A DNA stretch of 11,408 bases from Alteromonadaceae bacterium (lineage in GTDB: Bacteria; Pseudomonadota; Gammaproteobacteria; Pseudomonadales; Oleiphilaceae): NCBI GenBank assembly GCA_013393545.1, contig JABXHG010000335.1, positions 1-11,408 of the forward strand. The letters are read 5' to 3'. Below, in pieces: positions 1 to 6,949 of this stretch (within the stretch, counting starts at the first letter, position 1; the number at the start of each line of letters is the position of its first letter). Below the pieces are notes generated by a model that saw only the letters and a program-made list of their open reading frames with translations, was not told the DNA's origin and made no database searches. The position numbers and the translations under genes are program-made.

Positions 1-1
1 G

Positions 2-2218
2 TTAGCAGCCTGTGGTGGTAGTGATGATAATCATGCACCAACAGTTTCGGCGGAAGTTGCTGGCGAGGGTATGCAATGGATGGGGGTTGAGGGGCAGGTT
101 AATGCAACTGATCCTAATGGAGATTCACTGACTTATTCTGCTAGTGTTGTAACACCTGAAGGTGAAGATTCACCTCCGGGCACAGTAGAAATTAGCGATG
201 ATGGTAGTTTCGTCTATACGCCAGTGCGCGCGGAGCCTGCGGTAATCGATATTACTGTAAGTGACGGAGAGCTAGAAACGTCGCAGCAAGTGACTGTTGA
301 AAATGTTAAAGGTGATCCGCTTGCTGATCAGCAATGGCATTTACGTAATACCGGCCAAACTGGCTTTGCTATGGCCGACTCAGTATTTGAAGCTTGGCGT
401 GAACTGCGTGTTGCTCAGGGCTGGACTGAAGAAGAGGCTGAAGCTGCCTTCTTTTTTGATGAAAGTATTCTGGTTCCAGGCGAGGACTTGAACGTTATTG
501 GTGCTTACCAAAAAGGCATTACCGGTGAAGGTTCTATTTCGGTTGTAGTTGACCAGGGTTTGGCAATTGATCATGAAGACTTACAGGAAAATGTTTTGGC
601 GGGTCGTTCTGTCAACTTAATTCCTGATGCTCGAGACCGGACTGACCCAACTGTATTGGGTAACGGTGGTGACCACGGAACTTCTGTTTCTGGGCTTATT
701 GCAGCAAAAGGCTGGAACGGTTTAGGTGGACGAGGTGTTTCTCCTAATGCCAGCTTAATTGGCATGAACTATTTAGGCGGAAGTGGTACGCAAACTGATC
801 GCAACTATATGATGGTTCACGGTATGGCGGGTTCAGGCATTAGTCCTAGCGAGAATATTGTTACGTTTAACCGTAGCTATGGTACGTCCGCTCCTGTTCT
901 TTTTGCTACTGACGAAATTGATGAAGAAGTGATTAGTTACCCGGCTAAACAGTTACGTAACGGTCTGGGTGCTCTAAACATTAAGTCAGCTGGTAACTCA
1001 TTTAGCGGCGCTAATAGCTATCCGCAAGCCTCTCAGCTTTGTGCTGCACAGCAGGCTGGTGTTGTTGAAGGTGCTGCCCGTGCATTTAGTTGCTTAGATG
1101 GTAACTGGGATGTTAGTAACGCCAGTTTCTATACCATTTCAATTGGTGCAGTAAATACTGATGGTAAGCGCTCCAGCTACTCAACAGCAGGTTCTAACCT
1201 ATTTGTTGCAGCTCCGGCTGGTGAGTATGGTGATACTGAACCTGCAATGGTAACTACTGACCAGACAACTTGTACTCGTGGTTATGCTGGTTGGGCTGCT
1301 TATGACAGTTTTATGGATACCAATGGTGCATTTTTTGCGAATTTGGGTATTGATGGATTCCATGAGCGCGTCTATCCGTTTAATAACCCAATGGGTGAAT
1401 ACAGTGAGAGTAACTTAAGCTGTAACTATACCAATACTTTCAACGGAACATCTTCTGCAGCACCGAACACTTCAGGTGTCGTTAACCTAATTGCCGAAGC
1501 GAATCCAGAATTAAGCTGGCGTGAAATTCGTCATATTCTGGCCGAAACGGCTACTCAGGTAGACCCTGATAACGCTCCGGTTGAACTCACTGTTGGCGAC
1601 GGTACTTTTGTTGCTCATCAGGGTTGGGTAGAAAACGCCGCAGGCTTCAGCTTTAACAACTTATATGGTTTTGGACGTCCTGACGCAGGTGCAGCAGTTG
1701 AACTTGCTATGTCAGATGCGGTCGAATTACCAGAGTTAATTGAAACTGAATGGTTAGAAACTGTATTAGACACACCGGTAGCTGTGCCAGATAACAACGC
1801 TGAAGGTGCTTCAATTGAAATTACTGTTGAAGAAGACGTGACCATTGAAGGCGTGCAATTTGGTTTGTCTGTGCGTAACGCGGCTATGGCTGAAGCTAAT
1901 GCAGGAAATATTTCAGGCACTACTGCTGGTTCAGATATTGCGATTGAAGTAACGTCTCCTGCCGGTACTAAGTCGGTTATTGCGACTTCTCGTACTTCGC
2001 TAGGATCTGTTGCTGGTATAGGCTCGTTAGGTGGTAATGTAGATCATATTTATCATCCTAGTAGCCCATTGCTGACAAACGCGTTTTTAGGTGAATCATC
2101 TGCCGGAACCTGGACAGTTCGTGTTGTTGATACGAATGGTCAAGATCGTGGCACGTACCTGAATAATACGGAAAACAGCCTTGTTGATCAGGTTAATGTC
2201 CGTTTGTTTGGTCATTAA
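2..2218 (+). CDS. Kexin-like S8 serine protease, outer-membrane lipoprotein, with Ig-like and P domains (5' partial)
   Basis: The frame is open from the left edge, so the start codon and most of the signal peptide lie outside. The first codons read L-A-A-C-G-G-S (Cys at 11-13), a lipobox with Gly at +2, which predicts an outer-membrane lipoprotein. Next comes an Ig/cadherin-like domain (about 35-300; ATDPNGDSLTYS, DDGSFVYTP). The peptidase starts at DPLADQQWHL (314-343), the usual beginning of kexin-type S8 domains. Catalytic Asp is at 551-553 (VVDQG), His at 674-676 (DHGTSVSG), oxyanion Asn at 995-997 (SAGNS) and Ser at 1451-1453 (NGTSSAAP). The C-terminus (about 1769-2215) matches a P/Homo B domain (SDIAIEVTSPAGT, GTWTVRVVDTNGQD). 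Four further Cys codons in the protease domain could form disulfides. No I9-type propeptide lies between the Ig domain and the catalytic start. About 38 extra, mostly acidic residues (371-484) sit between the N-terminal strand and DLNVIGAY. The natural substrate is unknown. The fold and active site are secure. Confidence 0.93.
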   Translation, partial: LAACGGSDDNHAPTVSAEVAGEGMQWMGVEGQVNATDPNGDSLTYSASVVTPEGEDSPPGTVEISDDGSFVYTPVRAEPAVIDITVSDGELETSQQVTVENVKGDPLADQQWHLRNTGQTGFAMADSVFEAWRELRVAQGWTEEEAEAAFFFDESILVPGEDLNVIGAYQKGITGEGSISVVVDQGLAIDHEDLQENVLAGRSVNLIPDARDRTDPTVLGNGGDHGTSVSGLIAAKGWNGLGGRGVSPNASLIGMNYLGGSGTQTDRNYMMVHGMAGSGISPSENIVTFNRSYGTSAPVLFATDEIDEEVISYPAKQLRNGLGALNIKSAGNSFSGANSYPQASQLCAAQQAGVVEGAARAFSCLDGNWDVSNASFYTISIGAVNTDGKRSSYSTAGSNLFVAAPAGEYGDTEPAMVTTDQTTCTRGYAGWAAYDSFMDTNGAFFANLGIDGFHERVYPFNNPMGEYSESNLSCNYTNTFNGTSSAAPNTSGVVNLIAEANPELSWREIRHILAETATQVDPDNAPVELTVGDGTFVAHQGWVENAAGFSFNNLYGFGRPDAGAAVELAMSDAVELPELIETEWLETVLDTPVAVPDNNAEGASIEITVEEDVTIEGVQFGLSVRNAAMAEANAGNISGTTAGSDIAIEVTSPAGTKSVIATSRTSLGSVAGIGSLGGNVDHIYHPSSPLLTNAFLGESSAGTWTVRVVDTNGQDRGTYLNNTENSLVDQVNVRLFGH

Positions 2219-2242
2219 TAACAAGGCAAAGGAGAAGAAGTT

Positions 2243-2737
2243 ATGAAATTAACAATGATGGCTTTAGCTGCATCAGGTTTATTGATGACAGGCTCTGTTG
2301 TCGCTCAGGATCAGGCTGTCGATGACCGTCTGAATAATGATAGCCAGAAGAGTGCAGTAAAGGCGGAGTCACCGAAAGAGGTTTCTGAAAGCCGTGCATT
2401 TGGAACTTATCGCATGATGAAATCAGACTTGGGCGGGGCGAAGGACGCTAAGCTTACTGGTGGTGTTCAGGTGTATAACGAAGTGACACGCAACGTTGCT
2501 ACAATTAGTGGTAACTTGACTGTTTTGGCCGGTGAACAAGGTTTGGCTGCTGTAGCACAAGAGTTTGGACTAGCAATTGTTAGTGAAGATTCTCGTGTCG
2601 GTATGGGCTTGCTGAAAGCACCTGAAGGAGCCGACTTAACTGCTTTAGTAGAGCAACTACGGGCAAGCGATTTAGTTCGCGCCGCGCGTATTGAGGTAAT
2701 TGAACCTCGCAACGAGTTACACGTTATTAAGCGTTAA
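2243..2737 (+). CDS. Secreted propeptide-like protein, probable external chaperone/inhibitor of the upstream protease
   Basis: This 164-residue protein has a clear signal peptide (MKLTMMALAASGLLMTGSVVA, cut after Ala21), then a polar linker and a C-terminal domain (about residues 75-164). That domain resembles subtilase propeptides: a strand (VATISGNLTVLAG), a helix (GLAAVAQEFGL), APEGADLTALVEQLRAS, then VRAARIEVIEP. AAAGGAG at 2228-2234 lies 8 bases before the ATG, and the gene starts 24 bases after the protease stop, so the two are probably co-transcribed. In Aeromonas sobria the kexin-like protease ASP needs a small protein, ORF2, encoded directly downstream, which acts as chaperone and binds the mature enzyme. 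Gene order, size, export signal and partner domain layout here agree with that model. I infer the same role: folding or inhibiting the protease in the periplasm. Sequence identity to ORF2 was not checked, so the function is moderately supported. Confidence 0.75.
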   Translation: MKLTMMALAASGLLMTGSVVAQDQAVDDRLNNDSQKSAVKAESPKEVSESRAFGTYRMMKSDLGGAKDAKLTGGVQVYNEVTRNVATISGNLTVLAGEQGLAAVAQEFGLAIVSEDSRVGMGLLKAPEGADLTALVEQLRASDLVRAARIEVIEPRNELHVIKR

Positions 2738-2759
2738 CTTTGTTGCTGTAATTGAAAAG

Positions 2760-2797
2760 CGCATTCTGGTTTTGCGTGAATGCGGTTTGTTTGTTTT
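2760..2797 (+). terminator. Candidate rho-independent terminator
   Basis: A 7-bp stem CGCATTC (2760-2766) / GAATGCG (2778-2784) with an 11-base loop is followed by GTTTGTTTGTTTT. It lies 22 bases after the stop of the propeptide-like gene and fits the end of the protease transcript. AAA before the stem can also pair with TTT after it, across one G-G mismatch. Read on the - strand it is followed by CTTTTC, so it may also stop the converging Ton operon. Confidence 0.6.
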
Positions 2798-2835
2798 CGA
2801 GACTGCCTGACATTTACGTAAGGAACACTATCTCA

Positions 2836-2853
2836 CCTGACATAAAGGTCAGG
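2836..2853 (-). terminator. Small hairpin directly after the Ton operon stop codon
   Basis: CCTGAC (2836-2841) and GTCAGG (2848-2853) form a perfect 6-bp stem with a 6-base loop, abutting the stop codon of the TPR gene on the - strand. There is no T-run after it on that strand, so it may be a 3'-end stability element rather than a true terminator. A further copy of CCTGACAT lies at 2806-2813. Confidence 0.3.
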
Positions 2854-4203
2854 CTACAAAAGCCCTTCAAGCGTGCGAATGTTGTCCCTTAGTTCGGTGC
2901 GCCCTGGATTGTTGTTGTATATACGTTGCAACAGCTCAAGTGCTTTACGGTAGTCTTTTTGGTCGATAGCAATTTGAGCAAGCCCCATATTGGCTTGCTC
3001 TTCGACTTCTTTTATAGAGCTTGCGCGTTGGTACAGGAGTTGCGCCTGAGTTAAATGCCCGCGTTCATAGTTGAGGTTTGCCAACTGAATGAGTCCGGTG
3101 CCGTTGGCCGGGTCAACCTGTAGTAATTGTTTAAAGGTTTTTTCTGCTTGTTCAATATTGCCACGACGTTGATGATATTTTGCGTTAAGGAATAAGACTC
3201 CGGCATGCTGGGTTGGCGACAAATTAGACTGATTAATGTCGTCATAAAGCTTTTCAAATAACTGCCATTGTTCGTTAGCGATTAGCTTCTGCGCCACTTG
3301 CTGTAATGTGGCAAGGTAGCGACTGTTGATATCGTCGTTATTAAAGTCTTCTGTATTTATTGTCTGCAAGATCTCTGCTGCGCGATGAAGGCTGCCCGAT
3401 TGGGCATGTAACGAGGCGAGTTGCAGTTGTCCTTTTAGATTATTGCTTTGCAGATGTACAGCAGACTCCAGACTGCTGATTGCTTTTTGATAGTGCTTTT
3501 GTTCCATTGCCAGTTGGGCTCGCTGTAACCATAATACTGCGTCATTAGGCTGTTGCTGCAACAGTTCTTCGACTAGTGCATTGGCGCGTGATGTCGCTCC
3601 GGATTGCACCAGTGCGTACAGCAAACCCTGCGACCACTGTTTATTGTCAGGCTCCAGCATCAGGGCTTTTTCATAAGCGCTAATGGCTGACATTGGAAGT
3701 GCTGTTTGCAAATTGATATAACCCAGCTGCCCGTACAGCTGAGCTGATATAGCACCAGTTTGTAGGGTTTTCACAAGGTAAGGCCGGGCTTTTTCAAGCT
3801 CTTGCCGGCTTAAATAAACCGTGGCTAAGTTTTGTAGCGCAGCTAAATTGTCCGGATTTAAGGTTAGCGCAGCTTTTAAGTCACTTTCCGCTTCCGAAAA
3901 GTTTTTGAGAGCCAGGTTAACCTGCCCTCGTAGACCTAACAGTAACGCACTCTCGCCAATAGCTTCACGATTCAGTTGCTGCAATGCCTGCTGGTACTGT
4001 TGTTGCTCAATAACCGGTTGTAATTCAGTTAGTAGTTCACGTTCCTGTGTGGTTAAGGTTTTGCTTTCGCCATCTAACCTTTGCTGCAGAGTCAGTGCCC
4101 ACTGTGGCGCGTCAATTACAGGAGCTAACTGTTCGGCCTTTACGCCCTTGTTAACACTTAGTAGAGCCACAACCAGGAACGATGCAAAGTAATGATATTT
4201 CAT
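2854..4203 (-). CDS. Periplasmic TPR-repeat protein of the TonB2/TtpC operon
   Basis: This 449-residue protein begins with a signal peptide (MKYHYFASFLVVALLSVNKGVKA). From about residue 80 to the end it consists of degenerate tetratricopeptide repeats, seen as recurring alanine/leucine helix pairs such as NFSEAESDLKAALTLNPDN, SAISAYEKALMLEPDN, HYQKAISSLESAVHL and NIEQAEKTFKQLLQVDPAN. TPR proteins form superhelical scaffolds for protein-protein contacts, so a periplasmic scaffold for Ton components is likely, but its partner is not known. It is the last gene of the Ton operon: its ATG follows the tonB stop after one base (TAA-T-ATG). GGAGG at 4216-4220 is 12 bases before the ATG, slightly far. 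TPR genes commonly close TtpC-type Ton operons in Alteromonadales and Vibrio. Confidence 0.9.
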   Translation of the reverse strand: MKYHYFASFLVVALLSVNKGVKAEQLAPVIDAPQWALTLQQRLDGESKTLTTQERELLTELQPVIEQQQYQQALQQLNREAIGESALLLGLRGQVNLALKNFSEAESDLKAALTLNPDNLAALQNLATVYLSRQELEKARPYLVKTLQTGAISAQLYGQLGYINLQTALPMSAISAYEKALMLEPDNKQWSQGLLYALVQSGATSRANALVEELLQQQPNDAVLWLQRAQLAMEQKHYQKAISSLESAVHLQSNNLKGQLQLASLHAQSGSLHRAAEILQTINTEDFNNDDINSRYLATLQQVAQKLIANEQWQLFEKLYDDINQSNLSPTQHAGVLFLNAKYHQRRGNIEQAEKTFKQLLQVDPANGTGLIQLANLNYERGHLTQAQLLYQRASSIKEVEEQANMGLAQIAIDQKDYRKALELLQRIYNNNPGRTELRDNIRTLEGLL

Positions 4204-4204
4204 A

Positions 4205-4846
4205 TTAAATTTCTACCTCCAGCGGCCAAATGAAACGCGCTTTTACTGTTTTGCCATTTTTTTTCGGGGGCGTGAACTTCGCTTTTTTCACCATTTGTTC
4301 TATTGAAAAGCGGAGCTTTGGGTCGGGGCTTTCAACTATGCGTAGTAAGGTCACCTTCCCCTGACTGTTAATAGAAACTTCCAGACGCAGCAATATGTTG
4401 TTGCCCAGCCGTCTTTTGAGGTCAGCTGGTACGTTTAATGAAACCGTGCTTAGCAGTTGTGGAACGCCATCCAGTTCGCTCAGGCTAAAACCCTGCCAGT
4501 TGATTTCCGGTAACTTAATGGGGTGCCTGCTAATTTCAGGGCTGAGGTTATCCGGTGGAGTGAAGTTGGCTAATGGCGTGTTCACCTGCGGTGTATACTC
4601 CAGCGCTGGGCCGCTGCCTGAAACATCCAGCTTCAGTTTCGACGGCTGTTCAGCCTGTTGCTGTTGAGCCGGTGGTGGCGGTGGCTCTATGGTGGCGCTG
4701 TCAATGGTACGCATTTCATAGCGTGGTGGGGAATCACTATTAAATGTGACTGCCACGCCCAATAATATGACCACAGCAGAAGTTAGTAAGGCAGCAAGCA
4801 GCAGTGCCATTAACTTGTGTCGGTGTGTCGTCATAAAATGCCACAT
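4205..4846 (-). CDS. tonB2: TonB family energy transducer (TonB2 type)
   Basis: TonB links the proton-driven ExbB/ExbD motor in the inner membrane to outer-membrane receptors. One N-terminal membrane anchor is present (KLMALLLAALLTSAVVILL), then a short proline-rich stretch (EPPPPPAQQQQAEQP), then a periplasmic spacer. The C-terminal TonB domain reads LLRLEVSINSQGKVTLLRIV and KKAKFTPPKKNGKTVKARF, ending WPLEVEI. The protein is short and has a small Pro-rich linker, as in TonB2 rather than E. coli-type TonB. I chose the ATG at 4846 (213 residues): it follows the exbD stop by one base, exactly as the next gene follows tonB, which fits translational coupling. No strong Shine-Dalgarno site is seen. 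A GTG at 4876 inside exbD (223 residues) or the ATG at 4834 (209 residues) are possible alternatives. Confidence 0.93.
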   Translation of the reverse strand: MWHFMTTHRHKLMALLLAALLTSAVVILLGVAVTFNSDSPPRYEMRTIDSATIEPPPPPAQQQQAEQPSKLKLDVSGSGPALEYTPQVNTPLANFTPPDNLSPEISRHPIKLPEINWQGFSLSELDGVPQLLSTVSLNVPADLKRRLGNNILLRLEVSINSQGKVTLLRIVESPDPKLRFSIEQMVKKAKFTPPKKNGKTVKARFIWPLEVEI

Positions 4847-4847
4847 A

Positions 4848-5258
4848 TTAATTGGCCGCGGTAGCAATACTGACACTGTCGGCGCCTGCTAATTTGACCT
4901 GATCGATAACATTAACCAGCAATTCAGCGGGCACGGTTTTGTCTGTTTGCAGAACCACCGGGCGGGACTGCTCACGTAGCAGTTGTTCAACGGTTGCACG
5001 TACGCCGCCGACCCCAATGTTGCTGCCGTCGTAGACGACTTGACCACTGCGAGTAATGGCGATAAGAATAGAAGTACGCTCCAGTTCTTTTGCCGTGACT
5101 GACTCGGGCTTGTCGACATTGACGCCTGACTCGCGCACAAACACGGTAGAGACAATAAAGAAGATCAATAGAATAAAGACCACATCGAGCAGTGGAGACA
5201 GGTCGATACCGTTAATGGGCTCTTCGTTTTGTGTTTTAAGCTTAGTTAACAAACTCAC
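4848..5258 (-). CDS. exbD2: ExbD biopolymer transport protein
   Basis: ExbD is the proton-handling partner of ExbB in the Ton motor: one membrane helix with a periplasmic domain. The 136-residue protein reads IDLSPLLDVVFILLIFFIVS near the N-terminus. Asp25 in LLDVVF matches the essential membrane Asp of ExbD/TolR and falls at the same residue number as in E. coli ExbD. The periplasmic part (ILIAITRSGQVVYDG, RPVVLQTDKTVPAELLVNVID) is typical. The start is a GTG, supported by GGAG at 5266-5269 seven bases upstream. It overlaps the end of exbB by 17 bases, and the tonB ATG follows its stop by one base. The symbol reflects operon type; orthology to Vibrio exbD2 was not tested. Confidence 0.94.
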   Translation of the reverse strand: MSLLTKLKTQNEEPINGIDLSPLLDVVFILLIFFIVSTVFVRESGVNVDKPESVTAKELERTSILIAITRSGQVVYDGSNIGVGGVRATVEQLLREQSRPVVLQTDKTVPAELLVNVIDQVKLAGADSVSIATAAN

Positions 5259-5640
5259 CTAAGGACTCCATAGTTTTGCGCTCTAGTTTCGCTTTTGTTG
5301 ACCAAAGCAATAGCCAGCCGGGAATAGCCAGAGCAATGCCCAGTAGCGTGGTCATGAGTGCCTGGCTGATGCCATTGGTTACCGTGTAAGCTGTGGATGA
5401 AGAGTGCACTAAGGCTGAGAAACTGGTTTGCATACCCATAATGGTGCCCAATAAACCAATAAGTGGCAGTGCGGTTATAACAATAGCGGGCACAGTAGTG
5501 ATTTTCGACCGTTGTGTAAGCTGGCTAACTGGCGCTGAGAGGCGGATATAAATTAGCCGCGCGTAACTGCTGCAGGCCAGACCCAGCAGTAACCAAGACA
5601 ATGGGTGAGCCAGTAGGTGAGAGTAAAATGAACCAGGCAT
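5242..5640 (-). CDS. exbB2: Short ExbB/MotA/TolQ-family proton channel protein
   Basis: ExbB forms the membrane ring that, with ExbD, uses the proton gradient to power TonB. Three hydrophobic segments are visible: LSWLLLGLACSSYARLIYI (residues 14-32), PAIVITALPLIGLLGTIMGM (51-70) and ISQALMTTLLGIALAIPGWL (91-110). The LPLIGLLGTIMGM and ALMTTLLGIALAIPG signatures are those of the MotA/TolQ/ExbB family. At 132 residues it is clearly shorter than E. coli ExbB (244) and lacks most of the cytoplasmic loop. The position of E. coli ExbB Glu176 is Gln93 here, while the Thr181 equivalent is kept as Thr98. CAGGAG at 5650-5655 lies 9 bases before the ATG, which is four bases after the stop of the TtpC-like gene. 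Confidence 0.9.
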   Translation of the reverse strand: MPGSFYSHLLAHPLSWLLLGLACSSYARLIYIRLSAPVSQLTQRSKITTVPAIVITALPLIGLLGTIMGMQTSFSALVHSSSTAYTVTNGISQALMTTLLGIALAIPGWLLLWSTKAKLERKTMESLGEFVN

Positions 5641-5644
5641 AAGT

Positions 5645-6949
5645 CTAGGCTCCTGCCTGTTGTTTTTTGTGTTGCTCCAGCGCCTCTACCGCGTATTGCT
5701 GAAGCTTTTCACTGTCGTTTTTAGCTTTTCGGGTGAGTACCGCACTTAATATAAGCGATGGAATAGCGACCACCAGACCGAGCTCGGTTGTGATAAGCGC
5801 CTGACCTATGCCTCCTGAAACCACTTGCGGTTCGCTGGTGCCGTAAGTGGCCATCATATTAAAAGTTGTGATCATTCCTGACACCGTGCCTAATAGTCCA
5901 AGTAACGGAGCAATAGTGGCGATGACCGTAACGACCGTTAACCCCTTATGCAGCTTAAAGCGCATCCACTGTATTTGTGCAACCAACTTGTCTTCTTTTT
6001 CATCAAGCTCTAAATGACTTTCTATGATTCGGTTAAGTTGCTGTTGCATAGGATGCTTAACACGGTTATCTATGGCAGGTACGCGATACAGCTGAACGGC
6101 TTTAATAACAGCCATAATGAGCGAAACAAGTGCTGCTATGACAATTGGAATGATCCATAGACCTCCTTCGTTTAAGTATTGCCACAGGGTTTTATCTGCT
6201 GATTGGTTTTGCTGTGCTTTGCCTAACGTTGGGTCAATGGTAATTTGGGCGGAGCCTGAGTGACGGAGTTTCTGCAACTCCTTCGATTCACTCTCGCTGT
6301 AAGCGTACTCCAGTTCAACACCGGCGGCAGACATAGAACCCAGCCCGGCAACAGCTTTGTCTATTTTATCTGCGGCAATTAAATGAATAGGGCCTAACGC
6401 CAGAACCGGGCGTTCAAGCTGGCGGCCGTCGGGCATTATCGCCTTGCCTTCATGCCAATTGGGTTCTGCAGCTTCAAGCAGTTTATTGACTTGCTGTTGT
6501 AGTAAATTAAGCTTGTCACTCTGCGAAAGGTCACTAATTTCCTGATAACTTAGTCCACTTTGTTGCAGCAACCGAGTAATGGCATTTTGTTGGTGATCCT
6601 GCTGTTGCTGCCATTGCTCAAGACGCTGCTCTAATGTTTGCAAAGACAATGTTTGTTCATCTTTAGAGCGCCTGGCGGCCGCTGTTTTTGAGCGTAAGTG
6701 AGAGACCTGTTGTTCAAGTTCGGTAATTTGAGTTGCCAGTTTTGAGCGTTTTTCAGCGACATCTTCTTGTGTCTGTTCAAGCCGCTGTTTTGCCTGTTCG
6801 ATTTTTTTCAGTAAATACTCTTCGTTCAATTCTCCGCTTTGGCTGGCCGACGCGTGGGCACTGCTTAGTAATAGGAATGCCACTATAAAAAAGCTGCTAA
6901 TGGCGCTGAAAAGACACGCTGAGTAAGAGTGTTTTACCACAGGCGTCAT
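5645..6949 (-). CDS. ttpC: TtpC-like MotA/TolQ/ExbB protein with periplasmic coiled-coil extension
   Basis: TtpC is an extra ExbB-like protein found in TonB2 systems and required for TonB2 function in Vibrio. This 434-residue protein has a signal peptide (to about Ala35) and a long Gln/Glu-rich coiled coil (about 42-160; KKIEQAKQRLEQTQEDVAEK). A periplasmic globular segment follows (about 165-250; EGKAIMPDGRQLERPVLALG). The C-terminal membrane part has a helix at about 263-288 (GLWIIPIVIAALVSLIMAVI) and the MotA/ExbB signatures IATIAPLLGLLGTVSGMITT and GIGQALITTELGLVVAIPS. Its Glu176 equivalent is Gln383; the Thr equivalent is Thr388. Its ATG overlaps the DUF3450 stop (ATGA, 6946-6949), with AAGGAGG at 6956-6962 six bases upstream, a strong and well-placed site. 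Domain order and operon position make the TtpC call secure as a family assignment. Confidence 0.92.
   Translation of the reverse strand: MTPVVKHSYSACLFSAISSFFIVAFLLLSSAHASASQSGELNEEYLLKKIEQAKQRLEQTQEDVAEKRSKLATQITELEQQVSHLRSKTAAARRSKDEQTLSLQTLEQRLEQWQQQQDHQQNAITRLLQQSGLSYQEISDLSQSDKLNLLQQQVNKLLEAAEPNWHEGKAIMPDGRQLERPVLALGPIHLIAADKIDKAVAGLGSMSAAGVELEYAYSESESKELQKLRHSGSAQITIDPTLGKAQQNQSADKTLWQYLNEGGLWIIPIVIAALVSLIMAVIKAVQLYRVPAIDNRVKHPMQQQLNRIIESHLELDEKEDKLVAQIQWMRFKLHKGLTVVTVIATIAPLLGLLGTVSGMITTFNMMATYGTSEPQVVSGGIGQALITTELGLVVAIPSLILSAVLTRKAKNDSEKLQQYAVEALEQHKKQQAGA

Noticed and set aside
2..70. Taking the first ATG at 71 as the start of the protease
   Set aside because: The frame is open to the left edge and the upstream codons encode a lipobox (LAAC), so the true start is outside the window.
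1618..1920. Open frame of 100 codons on the - strand
   Set aside because: It lies opposite the P-domain part of the protease gene, is Ser/Ala-rich and low in complexity, and looks like an antisense shadow.
3821..4192. Open frame of 123 codons on the + strand
   Set aside because: It is the complement of the TPR gene; its Ser/Cys-rich composition is typical of an antisense shadow.
4847..4876. Longer TonB reading from GTG at 4876
   Set aside because: It lies within exbD with no convincing Shine-Dalgarno site, and the ten extra residues are not needed before the membrane anchor; the coupled ATG at 4846 is preferred.
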